Positions 24,253-36,023 are shown, numbered from the stretch's first letter. The stretch is 64,000 nucleotides of DNA from Takakia lepidozioides (GCA_030704615.1 CM060731.1:44642001-44706000); one strand, 5' to 3'. Translations and numbers: made by a program. The notes: generated by a model not told the origin, from the sequence alone.

Positions 24253-27200
24253 CTGTATGGAAAATGAAGAGGAGACACCATTCAAAACAGTAAGTTTGAA
24301 TGGTGAGGGCCTTATACGGCGGCGTACATTTGGGACTGGCACAGTAGCAGGGGTGGCAATACTACCATTGGTAGTGGAACTTCCAGGTACTCTTTTGCAG
24401 GTTTGCTACTTATCTTACTGTTTATATACTACATCCTACCATCCTAAGTTCTATACAGAGCACGTGTACCTCACTTCCTCCTTTATATTACGGTTGATGA
24501 ACCTTGGATAGGTTATGAAGACGAACCAATTTGAATTCCATTCTGTGTTTATCAATATTGTATCGATTTGAAGCCTCCAATGCTTAAATTGCATGCTAGA
24601 ATTGTGGACAATTTCAGGAAATTTTTCTACCATTCAAAACTTTAAGAGTCAATTCAGAGAGCAGTACTCGTCCAGAGCTGTTAATAACTCAGGACTGATT
24701 TCAATAGTCGTTCTTACATGAAGTGAACATATTCCTCAGTTCTTACTGTTTTATTCAGTGTTCTCTTGATTTTCTCATAATAAATATCAGAAACCCTCCA
24801 TCTACCTTCTCAGACATTAAAAGAAAGGTATCCCTGATTGACATTTTTCTTATCTGTTCTTGCTCATTGCTTATTATGAATGTTTTTGGAGTGTGTAGTT
24901 CTGAAATCACATTTTCTATGACTTGCAGCAATGGCACTTGGTGATTCGACAGTGACCATTGAAGAAGTTACCCCGCCCATCGCTCCCTCAGGCAAACTAC
25001 CTTCTGCTGAGGTACCTTTAGCACATTTTGATTTGTTGCTTATCTATCACTCTGATCAACATAACGGAGTGTGTCTCGTGGGGAGAGAGGGAGAGAATGT
25101 ACTCAGAAGACTTTCGTAGCCTCGGACTTAGATTCAGATCCTTGAGAATCTCTTCTACTCTCTTCCGCCAGGACTTAGCCTGTCTGACAGGGCGATCCTG
25201 CTTCCAAGATATAGAGTCGGCAACTTGGGATATCTGATATTTGTCATATGTTGCAACTGGCCCCACCATGTGACCTTGAATTCATCTCGTCGGGAGCTTA
25301 AGGGAAGGATGCCAAACTCACCCCGAACAGCCACATTTGGCTGTTTGGAGCATGCTGACATGCACTCCTTAAGCACTTCCACTTGAATGGATTCTAGAGA
25401 CTTAGCCTGGTTGGAGTACTGCAGATGCGTACTCCAAGGCAGGCCTAATAAACCAGCAAAGAATGGTTTTTCTTACTACACAGTTGATCCCTCTGCAGTG
25501 GAAAATTTAGTGAGACCCGATGCTTTGCACTTACCAGATTGAACAACTTTTTGAATATGTGTATCCCAATTACAGTTGGAGGAGAACTCAACACCAAGGT
25601 ATGTGTAGGAAGGGAGGACCGGAATCTCTTGGATTCTGAGAGAGAGACAGAGAGAGAGAGACCCTAGGCATCCCTATGCATTAGGGATTCCAGATGAAGC
25701 ACAGTGGGGTGGCAGCATCACTTGAGAAAGGTCATCTAATAACCATTGGACAAACTATGCACAATTATGTAGCAACTGGCACAAGGCAATGCCACATTAC
25801 CAGCTAGGATTATGAGATAAGGTGGTGCATGGTGGACTATGTGGTAGGAGTGCACTGTGGAACTGTTTGAGCGCAACACCTACTCAGTTGTCAATATATT
25901 TGATGTCACTCTACGGCCACAAGTCAACATGACGGGCTCCGTTGAGGTGCGGTACCTCTCTGTTTGTTTTCTCTCCCACTCCTTTCCTGCTCAGCGCCCC
26001 AAAGTAGCCTGAGGATGGATGTATGGTCACACTTTTAACTGTGGAGGCACAAATGGTGTGGCTGAAGGGATGAAGTGGCCTGGTGCCTTCAGATGCAATT
26101 AAACGCATCCACATTGCCACATGTAAATGTTTGAGGAGGGCCCATGTGAGAATTACAGAGGTTTATTCAAAGTGAGTTGTCTTCTTCATAATGTTACGTC
26201 TAAAATCTGTAAGCTTACCAAAGTACTTAGACAGGCTTGGTTGTAGGTTGCAAAGAATTTTTTGATTGAAGTTGTGGATTGCTCGAGGACTGGGGGGACT
26301 TAATGCACCCATGTGGGGATGGTGGATGGTGGGGTTTGAAGGTTCCAGAAGGAAATGGAACAGGCATTATCTGGGACGCTCAAGGCCATATTGTCACGAA
26401 TTTCCATGGTTGGTTTTGGTCTATTTTTATCACTTTCCGTTGATGTCTGCTTTCTGTTCCCATCCATCTCACCTGCATCTTTGATCATACCTATGAACTG
26501 CATACCTATGAACTGCAGAAATATCCAGCTTACCGTGTGTCATACCACAGTCAACCAGGGGTGGAGTTCATCATTGCAACATTAAAGCAAAGATATACCA
26601 AATTGTCTTACCTCCTCTGTACATGGCTATATGACCAAGTCTTTACTTTTTCTGAGGTTGCAGTGATTGGAAGCTCGCTAGCACAAAATCCACCTCCTGG
26701 AAAGGTTGTTGCTCGTGTCACCCTGCTTGGTGCTGATGGGTAAGCTCCTCCATGCTTGACTCACATCTGTATTTACACACAGGATACCTGCAGGGCTGAC
26801 ACCTATAATCAGCTCACTGCTCTTTTCCTCCATCTTCTCACTTTTAGGATCCTGGCAAGTCATTTTTGGTTCAGTAGACGTTTCCGAATTGTGCTTGCGG
26901 TTTACTGATTAGGCACACAGGGACTCATTTGTGATAATTGCCTTGACCATAAATAGGGAGTAGATCCTGAGATGGCCCCTGGGAATGGTAGGTTTCAGAA
27001 GAACTTGGAGGCAAAGTTGGTAGGCGCTGACAAGACCAAAGACCTTGCTGTCCTCCAGGTATGAATTCTTGCACTCCCTTTCTGTTTTTGGAGATAGAGA
27101 GATTTGAAATTTATCATTCTGTCTCTCTTTTGGGCACATGCCTGGAAAAAGCTATATCTGTTCACCTTGGGGAGGGGGAATCTTACCATACAGATCTGAC

Positions 27201-29279
27201 AAAAATGTCTTGCTCATTTAGGTGGATCTTTACCTCCTCTTGATTAGGGATCTCTTAGTGATTGGCATGGTCTTGACTGTCCTCACTCCTAGAGATCATG
27301 AAAGATTGTGCTAAGACTGGATGTACCAAGCACTATGGCCTTCCTATATGACACATTGCTATTAGGCAGACTCTGTAATCAGGAAGAGCCCAACTGTTGC
27401 AGGACGTGTCGAGGAAAGATAATGCTCTGTGACATATTGTTCCTTAAAATGTCCCGTCATAGGACTTTCAGACTCCATAATGGGTTGTTGAGGAGTTGTT
27501 GGCCTTCTGAGCATGTTTTGACATGGACAAGGTACACTTTCTGTGATAGGTGGATGCCCCGATTGAGCTTCTACGGCCTGTCAATATAGGGCAGTCTTCA
27601 AAGCTCAAAGTAGGACAACGCTGTCTGGCCATTGGGAACCCCTTTGGTTTTGACCACACATTGACAGTAGGAGTTGTGAGTGGGTTGAATCGAGATATCT
27701 TCAGCCAGACTGGTGTGGTCATTGGGGGCGGTATACAGACTGATGCTGCCATCAATCCCGGAAACAGGTACATTCTCCTGCTTAGGCATGAATGTCTTCT
27801 GAGGCGGGAGAGAAGGGAGAAAACTGGTATGAGGCACCAGGGAGAGGTTAAGAATGTTATGTGAAGCGGATTCTGGCATTTTGAAAGTTTCATGCAATTA
27901 ACTGTGCAAAGTTGACATGTGCAGTGGCGGTCCTCTTTTGGACTCAAAGGGCAAATTGATAGGTATCAACACGGCAATTTTCACTCGCACAGGTCAGTGT
28001 GGTCAACCTGAAATTAATAACTTCCAAATTTGTTTTTACCCTCTCATTTTGCCTATGGAATCAGATGGTTTTACTACGTCCTAATCCTTATTTGGTGATT
28101 TTTTTCTTTACGAAATACAGGGACATCAGCAGGAGTGGGGTTCGCTATCCCGATAGACACTGTTGCCAAACTTGTCCCTCAGCTGATTGCATACGGAAAG
28201 GTAATAGTCTACCATTCATTTTTCTTATTGTAACCCTGCAAATGTGATCAATTGTCAGTTAGACTCCCAACAAGGTCAGCCCACCAAACTGACATTTACA
28301 TTTTTTCAACCTTTCTTTGATTTGAAAGGCATGATTACGGTAAGTATGATCTTTGCGGGACCTCCATCATACTTTGGAACTTGCAGTCAGATGGTAAGCA
28401 GGATGGAAGCATCGTTGGTGGTGCATATAGGTTATGCGTCCAGGATTGAATGTGCAATTTGCACCCGAATCGGTGGCCAGACAACTCAACATCTGGAGTG
28501 GTGCGCTTGTTCTCTCAGTAAGTCTATGTGCTAACGATCTATGTAGTTCAGTCCCAACTCAGTATACCTGTTTCTCAAGTGTAGCATGCTTTGATCACTA
28601 TGAAGAGAGATAGATATGTCAGTGCATAAATGGTATTCAAGTTGTTACCTTGTGCCCTACACATGTTATTACACAGTGGCATTTGCAAGAGAGAGTCTTT
28701 GAGCGGTCATCATGGCTTGCAACATTGTGGTGGTTTATGAATGGCAATTATTCTGGAGCATCTGGTGTTATGTTGCACAGGCTGATCAAAATTACCTAAG
28801 ATAAAAACATTTGTTTTGGAAGGTGCCGGACACAAGCGCTGCGGCTAAGGCTGGGCTTAATCCAACAAGGAGAGGACTGGCTGGAAATATCATTCTTGGT
28901 GACATCATTGTCGCTGTAGGAGAATCTATGGTAGGCTACCATCGATTTACTGTGTTGTCCTTCCACAACCTTTTCCTTTCATCCCGATGGAAAAAATTGG
29001 AACTTCTTGACAAACTTTGAGCAGGATTGCCCAGATGCATCTTCAGAAGGCATCGTTGCTTGAGCCCAGGAGTATGTTCATGTCGCTTCACAACTAATCA
29101 TCCCAGTTGTGAAGCTTGCCTAGTCATATAACACTTTTCTTTGGTGGCAGGTAAAAAATGCACAAGAGCTGGCCAAAGTCTTGGATGGTTACCAAGTAGG
29201 CAACCAGGTGGTGCTGAAAGTCCAACGGAAAGACTCAATTGTGGAGCTGGCCTTTACTCTGGAAGAAAGCCTGCGGTAA
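24253..29279 (+). CDS. DEG8: DEG8-like thylakoid-lumen serine protease (5' exon missing from model)
   Basis: ATP-independent Deg/HtrA protease; DEG8 helps photosystem II repair in the thylakoid lumen. Exons: 24253-24386, 24929-25011, 25848-25946, 26342-26408, 26664-26739, 26992-27058, 27550-27767, 27925-27992, 28121-28200, 28431-28517, 28823-28930, 29151-29279; all phases agree. Exon 1 carries a twin-arginine lumen signal ([15 protein letters not shown]) ending ELPAMALGD, with cleavage predicted after AMA. Then come [20 protein letters not shown] and the triad: His in HIVTNFH, Asp in KTKDLAVLQ, Ser in [15 protein letters not shown] single PDZ domain follows ([11 protein letters not shown] ... 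[13 protein letters not shown]) and the end is LEESLR. Length and the LEE-type C-terminus favour DEG8 over DEG1 or PDZ-less DEG5; that choice is inferred. The transit-peptide exon upstream is unresolved. A LINE piece sits in the 25012-25847 intron. Confidence 0.88.
25105..25640 (-). mobile_element. LINE fragment inside DEG8 intron, antisense
   Basis: On the minus strand this reads as the middle of the same LINE as at 45.5-47.2 kb: [15 protein letters not shown], then [48 protein letters not shown] and [14 protein letters not shown]. Several small indels break the frame. It keeps bases between the FHCRG and RPALEY segments that the other copies lack, so it is an older, differently deleted copy. 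It is truncated at both ends and lies opposite to the host gene. Confidence 0.9.
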
Positions 29280-31101
29280 TCCTGGGTTTCAAAACACTAC
29301 ATGCATCATATATTCAATTACATGCCAATCAGGCCTCCCTCCATCTTTGATGAGGAAGGGGTTTGTGGGACTCCAATGTGAGTTACTCCTTTTTCTTTGA
29401 AAAGACGTGTGTCTGCAGGCATGTCCTTTCCATCCATTTCTTCCCCAGATCAATGGAATAGGTGGGGATTTCTGAAGTCTGACAAGATATTGGACATGTA
29501 TTTATTGCTTGTATTCTTGAAGTAATTGAGAAAGGCATCAGTTGATAATATCTGTAGCTGGTCATTTTTTGGAGCTCGTCTAGATAACCTATGGAAGTCA
29601 GTACATCATGGTTTGTATTTGTCAATATGTCACCCTTGTGACAGTCCTTTCCCTACAGAGCAGACAGGTAAGTTGTGTGTAAGTGATGTAATTCACTGCC
29701 CTCTACTAACAGCCTCCTACCTTGTGTTGGTAATCATATCCCGAGCATATCCCAGCACAAAGGGAACCATACATCTTCGATGTTGGTTGGTAGGCGTGGT
29801 CCTTCTGTCACGATCAAACTACAAATAGTAACTGCTAACAGACTAAGCACAAGCTCAGCAAGTTGACCTCCCAACCATGAGACCTCTATTGCTACTTGCT
29901 AATTGGTGCTGAATCTCTACTACTTCGGGAACCAACGAGTCCTTAACACGAGGGATGTGGCTACTAAACAAGAAGTTAGTAGGATTCTGGCTATTAATGA
30001 AGTGAGTGGAGAGTTGGTGTGACTATCTCCATCTCTGAAGCTCCCATCTTGTTGCCTCCTGGAGACTGCTCTTGAATTCTTGTTGTCATTTCTGGTATCG
30101 GAATACGAGTACAAAGACACATCATTTAGTCTGTGTTCAAGAAGTCCAGTTGCAGTTTAATATTAGTTAAGTACTTGGCCCTGTTCAGACAGTTGCACTT
30201 GAAGAAATAAAATATAGAAGCTGCACCTAGTTTACTGCCGGAATGGTTTCAACTAAGGCTTGTGTTGATGCTTTGGATCAATGATCGGCACCTAAAATTA
30301 CCTGATACTTCTTGAAGGAATGGTCCTGCTGTGCAACTGCTGGTGGAAGTTCATCACTTGATGGGCCAAGCTCTTCTTGTGCTACATACCGTTTGCGTGG
30401 CATAGCGCTGAGTGCAGTGCCTGGCAATGGTATCAAAGCGGGCACTGTTGTGCTTGTACTCTACTCAAACGGATAACTGCATTCGCAAATTCTTGTTATC
30501 TTAACATTTGAAAGATGGTGAGAACCGCCAGTGTGGAAGTGCTCTCTCTCTCATATACAGTCGCCATTCTCGAATCAGATTAGTAGTAAAGGCAGAACAG
30601 ACGGTCATCATTGGGGATGCAATGACTACAGCCTCATTACCCCGCAATGAGAGCAATAAACAACAATGGGAGAGGTACAGGGAGAAGGATCCCCATCTCT
30701 GGACACAAAAGACACCCGCAGCCGTGTGAGAGATTGATGGAAGACTATGACACCCTCTTCTACTCCACGTCTCGCAAACATGTAGCGAGCAGAGCTTCTG
30801 ACCGAGAGAGCCGTGGAGGCGGATATTTGGGCTGCGCGTGGGCCTCCCGACAGAGGCTCGTATGGCCGTGGGGGTATTGGGGAGGTCAAAGAACTGCATT
30901 CGTGTGGGCAGGAGGTCTGGAGAAGGCAGTGCAATATGCCTACCGCGACCGAACATGCGTGGCCTCTGGATTCAACGCATCAATGCAGCACTCGTGAGCG
31001 CGGGGTGAGTTCCTTCTCACTGTTCCTCTCCATCATGGGCCCAATGGACTCATTTCTAGGTGTGACCGGGATTGCCATAGCGTTGGTTACCCAGTAATTT
31101 C
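29280..31101. other. Intergenic between DEG8-like and PPR genes
   Basis: No gene recognised. Overlapping frames around 30500-31000 on both strands are mutually exclusive and lack motifs. The promoter of the PPR gene should lie at the right end. Confidence 0.35.
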
Positions 31102-31134
31102 TTGTCTCTTCTCCTTAGCGGAAGCTCTCACGTC

Positions 31135-31277
31135 ATGCGCCAGGGCCTTTGGATTGAGAGAGGGTCAAATTCCCCTTTGGTGAAAGCACACGGAGCTGGC
31201 ATACCATGTCAAGCACAGCCTGGTGCCGGAGCGAATATGGATGTATGCCATGGAGCTCCAAGTGAACAACACAACAG
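31135..31277 (+). CDS. Possible upstream exon of the PPR gene
   Basis: From the ATG at 31135 an open frame runs to a donor at 31278-31279 (ACAACAG|GTACTG). Joining it to the acceptor at 31404 (CTGCAG|GATGGC) restores AG|G and keeps frame with the PPR start, giving an extension of about 48 residues beginning MRQGLWIERGSN. It would also be consistent with a 5' UTR exon that happens to be open. It contains no convincing transit peptide. Confidence 0.35.
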
Positions 31278-31405
31278 GTACTGATTTGTTTTGATGGTTT
31301 TCACTCAAACTGCTACAGATTTAAGTTGTTACATGTACATGACGGTTGTGTTTTCTGCGAGTTTGAGTATCCCGTCTAGTAATTAGGATTTTTTAGTCCT
31401 GCAGG

Positions 31406-33943
31406 ATGGCAAGGTTGAATCGGGAAGAGTTGTATGTTGGACATCAGACTGGCGGAAGGGGTAGCACCTCCACCACCGCCACTTCTTTTGAAAAAGACGG
31501 AGTCAACAATAAATTTTCTGCCTCTTTTGGCGAGGTGAGGACACTATGTAAGGCAGGACGATTGAAAGAGGCGCTGCACGTCTTGAACCAAACAATCATT
31601 CCGGCTGACTCCAATACTTATGTCTGTCTCCTGAAAGAGTGCATCAATATGCAAAGCCTGGCTGAGGGAAAGAAGGTGCACGCCCACATTAAGCAGAGTG
31701 GATTCAGGCCAAACATCTTTGTACTCAACAACCTTCTCAACATGTATGCCAAGTGTGGAAGTGTGGTGGCTGCACGTGAAGTGTTTGACAAAATTCCTGA
31801 ACGAGATAAATTTACTTGGACTATAATGGTGGCAGGATATGCTAGGCACGGCTGTGGTAGGGAGGCTTTCAAGATCTATGAGCAAATGCAACACGAAGGG
31901 GTGATGCCCAATAGGGTCACCTTCATTTGCATTCTCAAGGCATGTGGCAGCCTGGGAGCCCTTCAAGAGGGCAAACAGGTCCATGCTGACATCATCAAAG
32001 CTGGAATTGCTCCAGATATCATTCTGGAGACTGCCCTTGTCGATATGTATGCCAAATGCTGGAGCATGAAGGATGCACGCCACGTGTTCGACAATATGGC
32101 TCAAAGAAATGTTGTTTCTTGGAGTGCAATGATTGCAGGGTATACCCAGCAAGGGTGTAGTAGAGAGGCTTTTGAGATCTATGAGCAAATGCAACTGAAA
32201 GGTGTGACACCTGACAGGGTCACATTCATTTGCGTACTCAATGCATGTGCCAGGCTAGGAGCACTGGAGAAGGGCAAGGAGGTGCATGTGGACCTTGTCA
32301 AAGCTGGAATCCCCTTATGTGTAAGCTTGGAGAATGCCCTTGTGGATATGTATTCCAAATGTGGCAGCATAAAGGATGCACATCAAGTGTTTGATCATAT
32401 GGCTCAACGCGATGTGATCTCATGGAACTCCATGATGGGAGGATATGCTCAGCAGGGGCTTGGTAGCAAGGTTTTCGAGATGTATGAGCAGATGCAATGG
32501 GAAGGGGTGACACCTGGCAAGGTCACATTCATTTGCATTCTGAATGCCTGTGCCAGCCTTGGGAGCCTGGATAAGAGCAAAGAGATCCATACTGACATCA
32601 TCAAAGGTGGGCTTGTGCCAGATATTATGCTGGAGACTGCCCTTGCTCATGTGTATGCCAAATGTGGGAGCATGACAGATGCGCGGCAAGTGTTTGGCAA
32701 TTTGGCCTATCGAAATGTGGTCTCATGGAGTGTGATGATTACAGGATATGCTCAGCATGGGTGTGGTAGGGAGGCTTTGAAAATCTATGACCAAATGCAA
32801 CGGGAAGGGGTCATGCCTGACAAGGTCACGTTTGTTTCTGTTGTTAATGCGTGTGCCAGCCTAGGAGCACTGGAAAAGGGCAAAGAGGTCCATGCCGACA
32901 TCAGGAAGGCTGGAATTACGTCATACATTAGTTTGGAGAATAGCCTTGTTAATATGTATGCCAATTGCGGGAGCATAAAGGATGCTCGTCAGGTGTTTGA
33001 CAATGCGGTTCAACGAGATGTAGTCTCTTGGAATGCCATGATTGCAGGGTATGCTCGCAATGGGTGTGCTAAGTTGGCCCTCCAGCTATTTGAATTGATG
33101 CAACATGAGCGCCTGAAGCCAGATGGTATCACCTTTATATCAATACTCTCTGCATGCAGCCATGTTGGCTTACTGGATGAAGGCCACCACCACTTTGATT
33201 CCATGACTCGAGATCATGGCCTGACTCCTGCAGTGGAGCATTTTGGCTGCATGGTGGACCTTCTTGGCCGTGCAGGGCGATTGGACGAGGCAGAGGATTT
33301 CATCAATAGAATGCCAATTGAACCAGGTGCTCCGGTCTGGGGGGCCTTGCTTAGTGCTTGTAGAATTCATGGGAATTTGGGGTTGGCTGAATGGGCGGCA
33401 AAATGCCTTCTCAAGTGGGACCCCCAAGATGCGGGAATTTATGTGCTGCTGTCAAACATCTATGCTGCGGCTGGCAGGTGGGATGACAAAGCGAAAGTGA
33501 GGAAAATGATGGAGGACAGAGGCGCCAGGAAGGAGCCAGGATGCAGCTGGATTGAAGTGGACAACCAGGTTCATACATTTGTTGTTGAAGACCAGTTTCA
33601 CCCAGAAATTGGAGAAATTCATGCTCAACTGCAGAGACTGTCTGAGCCGATGAAGGAGGCTGGATACGTGCCTGACAACCGCTTTGTGTTGCATGATGTG
33701 GAGGGGGAGCAGAAGGGGATTTCTCTTGTCCACCACAGTGAGAAGCTGGCCATTGCTTTTGGGCTGATCAGGACACCCCCTGGGACGCCAATCCGCATCA
33801 TCAAGAACCTACGGGTGTGCGGTGACTGCCACACTGCAACCAAATTCATCTCAAAGATTGTTGCACGAACAATTGTTATGCGGGATGCCAACCGCTTTCA
33901 CCACTTCCAAGATGGGGTTTGTTCTTGTGGGGATTACTGGTGA
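31406..33943 (+). CDS. PPR-DYW protein, organellar C-to-U RNA editing factor, 845 aa
   Basis: Pentatricopeptide proteins of the PLS-DYW class bind organellar RNA sequence-specifically, and their DYW domain is the cytidine deaminase. About residues 40-620 are tandem P/L/S repeats (VDMYAKCGSIKDA, VVSWNAMIAGYARNG, PDKVTFVSVVNACASLGALE and similar). E motifs follow (GAPVWGALLSACRIHGN; YVLLSNIYAAAGRWDD), then the PG box EPGCSWIEV and the DYW domain with the deaminase HSEKLAIAFG, zinc-ligand CGDCH and terminal CGDYW at the extreme C-terminus. All key DYW residues are present. Several internal repeats are near-copies of each other, suggesting expansion within the gene. The N-terminus lacks a clear targeting peptide, but a splice acceptor-like TCCTGCAG lies just before the ATG and an in-frame exon ending at 31277 could supply more N-terminal sequence. 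Confidence 0.93.
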   Translation: MARLNREELYVGHQTGGRGSTSTTATSFEKDGVNNKFSASFGEVRTLCKAGRLKEALHVLNQTIIPADSNTYVCLLKECINMQSLAEGKKVHAHIKQSGFRPNIFVLNNLLNMYAKCGSVVAAREVFDKIPERDKFTWTIMVAGYARHGCGREAFKIYEQMQHEGVMPNRVTFICILKACGSLGALQEGKQVHADIIKAGIAPDIILETALVDMYAKCWSMKDARHVFDNMAQRNVVSWSAMIAGYTQQGCSREAFEIYEQMQLKGVTPDRVTFICVLNACARLGALEKGKEVHVDLVKAGIPLCVSLENALVDMYSKCGSIKDAHQVFDHMAQRDVISWNSMMGGYAQQGLGSKVFEMYEQMQWEGVTPGKVTFICILNACASLGSLDKSKEIHTDIIKGGLVPDIMLETALAHVYAKCGSMTDARQVFGNLAYRNVVSWSVMITGYAQHGCGREALKIYDQMQREGVMPDKVTFVSVVNACASLGALEKGKEVHADIRKAGITSYISLENSLVNMYANCGSIKDARQVFDNAVQRDVVSWNAMIAGYARNGCAKLALQLFELMQHERLKPDGITFISILSACSHVGLLDEGHHHFDSMTRDHGLTPAVEHFGCMVDLLGRAGRLDEAEDFINRMPIEPGAPVWGALLSACRIHGNLGLAEWAAKCLLKWDPQDAGIYVLLSNIYAAAGRWDDKAKVRKMMEDRGARKEPGCSWIEVDNQVHTFVVEDQFHPEIGEIHAQLQRLSEPMKEAGYVPDNRFVLHDVEGEQKGISLVHHSEKLAIAFGLIRTPPGTPIRIIKNLRVCGDCHTATKFISKIVARTIVMRDANRFHHFQDGVCSCGDYW

Positions 33944-33949
33944 AACAAG

Positions 33950-34212
33950 CCTATGTATGCAAAATGTGGCAGTATAAACCATGCACATCAAGTGTTCAAC
34001 AATATAGCTAAATGAGATGTGGTGTCATGGAGTGCAATGATCACAGGATATGCTTTGCATGGGGTGCAGGGTGGAGACTTTGGAGACATGAGCAAATGGT
34101 GCATGAGGGGCTGACACCCAACCAGGTTACGCAATTCATGTGCGAGCCTGGCAGCCCTGAAAAAGGGCAAAGAGGTTCATTGTGACACAACGAATGTTGG
34201 AATTGTATAGAC
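33950..34212 (+). pseudogene. Decayed PPR repeat fragment
   Basis: Directly after the PPR-DYW stop codon the DNA reads MYAKCGSINHAHQVFNNIAK, stop, DVVSWSAMITGYALHG, then a frame-shifted remainder including SCASLAALKKGKEVH. These are the same P/L/S repeat motifs as in the upstream gene. Stops and shifts make it non-functional. It is probably left from an unequal duplication of the neighbouring gene. Confidence 0.85.
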
Positions 34213-34228
34213 AAATCAATTCTCAACT

Positions 34229-34395
34229 GGGATTCACAGGAAGATGGCCAGTAAGATCTACTTGAGGCAAGGAATTGGAGTGGGTGCAACAGGGTCAGAC
34301 CATCTCATTTCGTTAGTGGCTCCATTGCCAGCGACTGCCTGAAGCAGCTAGAAAGCATCGACCTTATTGAGAAGGATCCTAAGGGGTTTGTGTTT
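34229..34395 (+). pseudogene. RPS19: Cytosolic ribosomal protein S19 (eS19) retropseudogene fragment
   Basis: One frame reads KMASKIYLRQGIGVGA, matching the conserved eS19 segment around KIYLRQG-x-GVGAF. After a frameshift and a missing stretch, RPSHFVSGSIASDCLKQLES and IDLIEKDPKG continue the family (R-P-x-HF-x-x-SG-x-IA...LQQLE...DPKGG). No intron separates the parts. The fragment lacks both ends of the ~145-aa protein. It is most simply a truncated processed copy. Confidence 0.8.
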
Positions 34396-34655
34396 TGTGC
34401 TTCTTTTGAAGTGGAATTGTTCCATTCTTGAGAAAGGGTGTAAGTGGTGACTATGGTATTTCTCCCCCTGCCATTAGGGCTTTCTGCCAAAGCCGCAGTC
34501 CTTAGGGGAACTGTAATTGTGACACTTCAAATGATGTCCTCCTCCATCGTAGGGCAGTGTTATGGGGCTTGTGGATATGCTCTTTCCTTTCCTCCTTGCA
34601 AGGTTGGCATGGATATTTGGGTTTTGCTCAGTTGCAGCTACAGCATTTAAGATTA

Positions 34656-35324
34656 CTTCGCTGTTGTGCAAACCAAGCAACAACAGAATAATTCTTTAAT
34701 GCAATGTTTTGAATGACAGAGGGAGGGGGCTAACGTCAAATGGCAGCGGGATTTGGACCAGGCCGCATTGCGGTTGCTGGTGCTAAAGTTGTCAGTTGTC
34801 TTGTGGTTGTATTCATGCCAAATTATCTTCAGCAGTTGGCTTGGAATGGGAACGTCCTGGGGTATTGCAATGTAAATGCCAGTTGCAATAGCATTCCTTT
34901 GTATTACATGTATATGGCTCTTCATTGTTGGTGCTGCAACACGACTTTTTGTGATGAGGTAGACAACAGGAATTTCTGTGTTGATCTGTTTCAAGTTCAT
35001 CTTGTAAGAGTTGGACGTGAGTCCAAAGAATTCTTCCCCGGTGTTTCGACTTTTTATGAAAGATTTTCTATCCTGGATTATGGAGATATGTGACCAAGAC
35101 GATTCTTTGATTTTGACCCCAGAAATAAAGTTGTCCTCATCCAAGCACCCTTCAAATACTGAAAATGGTGGAAGATGCTGTCTTTCAGACCTCCTTAGCA
35201 GGGCTCCACTCCGTAGGCTTGTCCAAACAACAGCAGTCCAGCTTCTAAAAGGTATCAGGCACAGTAAACTAATACATTCCTCTATTGACATCCATATACA
35301 GAGGAGGGTGGCATCAGAACTCAC
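34656..35324 (-). CDS. Hypothetical open reading frame, 223 codons
   Basis: A long open frame on the minus strand. I recognise no domain: the sequence is Ser/Ile/Lys/Cys-rich with no clear membrane segment or repeat. The first codon is not necessarily ATG. A 105-codon frame at 35557-35874 on the same strand could be an upstream exon, but nothing links them. It may be chance. Confidence 0.2.
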
Positions 35325-36023
35325 TTGGAGTTTTTAATAATGCCAAGTAAGACTACCACGTCACCGTGGTTCGCTATACGATGGAGGGCATGCTGCAGAC
35401 TGGTTGCTGTGAGTTCCATGTTTGCATCCATGACCACCACGATTCTCTACATGCCATCAATTCAACAGGTGAACATTGGAGTCAACCACTTCACCACATC
35501 AAACAAAAAAAGTCTGAGAGAGTACAAGATGACATCAAGTAGTCAAGAAGGAGGGGTCATTGACAGTTTCTTAACAATGAGGGACAATGCCTTTCAAAAA
35601 AACAAATGATGAAGAGAGAAATCAGCCAAACCTTGATATCGGCCATTTCAGACAGGAAACAAGAAGCCGGAATTTGAGGAATAGTATACAGAGAAGCTAC
35701 CAGAAAGGCAAACTTGCAACTCCGGTGTATGCAGGGAGAATTATTTACCTCAAAGTATCCCTTACTGACTTCAGAGTGTTGTGGATCCTTCCCTTTGAGA
35801 CGAAGATTGGATATAGTGCCAATTACAACCTGCCTGTAAGCTACCTCAGTCCAAACAAACTCCACACTAGCCATGGACTAGCATAAAGCAACAACACTAT
35901 GTAGGAGGCTTTCCCCATTCCCCCTGGTCTCTTTCTAGTTTTCTCATTTCACTTTTCATCCACAATATTCATCCCTATGATCCACAATTGCTTTCACACT
36001 AGGATCTCTACTTTGTATATATA
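35325..36023. other. No gene recognised
   Basis: Overlapping short frames on both strands (35557-35874 minus; 35587-35886 plus) without motifs. Confidence 0.3.

Noticed and set aside
30428-30440. TGGTATCAAAGCG, similar to an LTR primer-binding site
   Set aside because: No LTR pair, gag or pol sequence lies around it; a short match is expected by chance.
31544-32194. 216-codon minus-strand frame
   Set aside because: It is antisense to the PPR repeats and shows the periodicity of the repeat array, not an independent protein.
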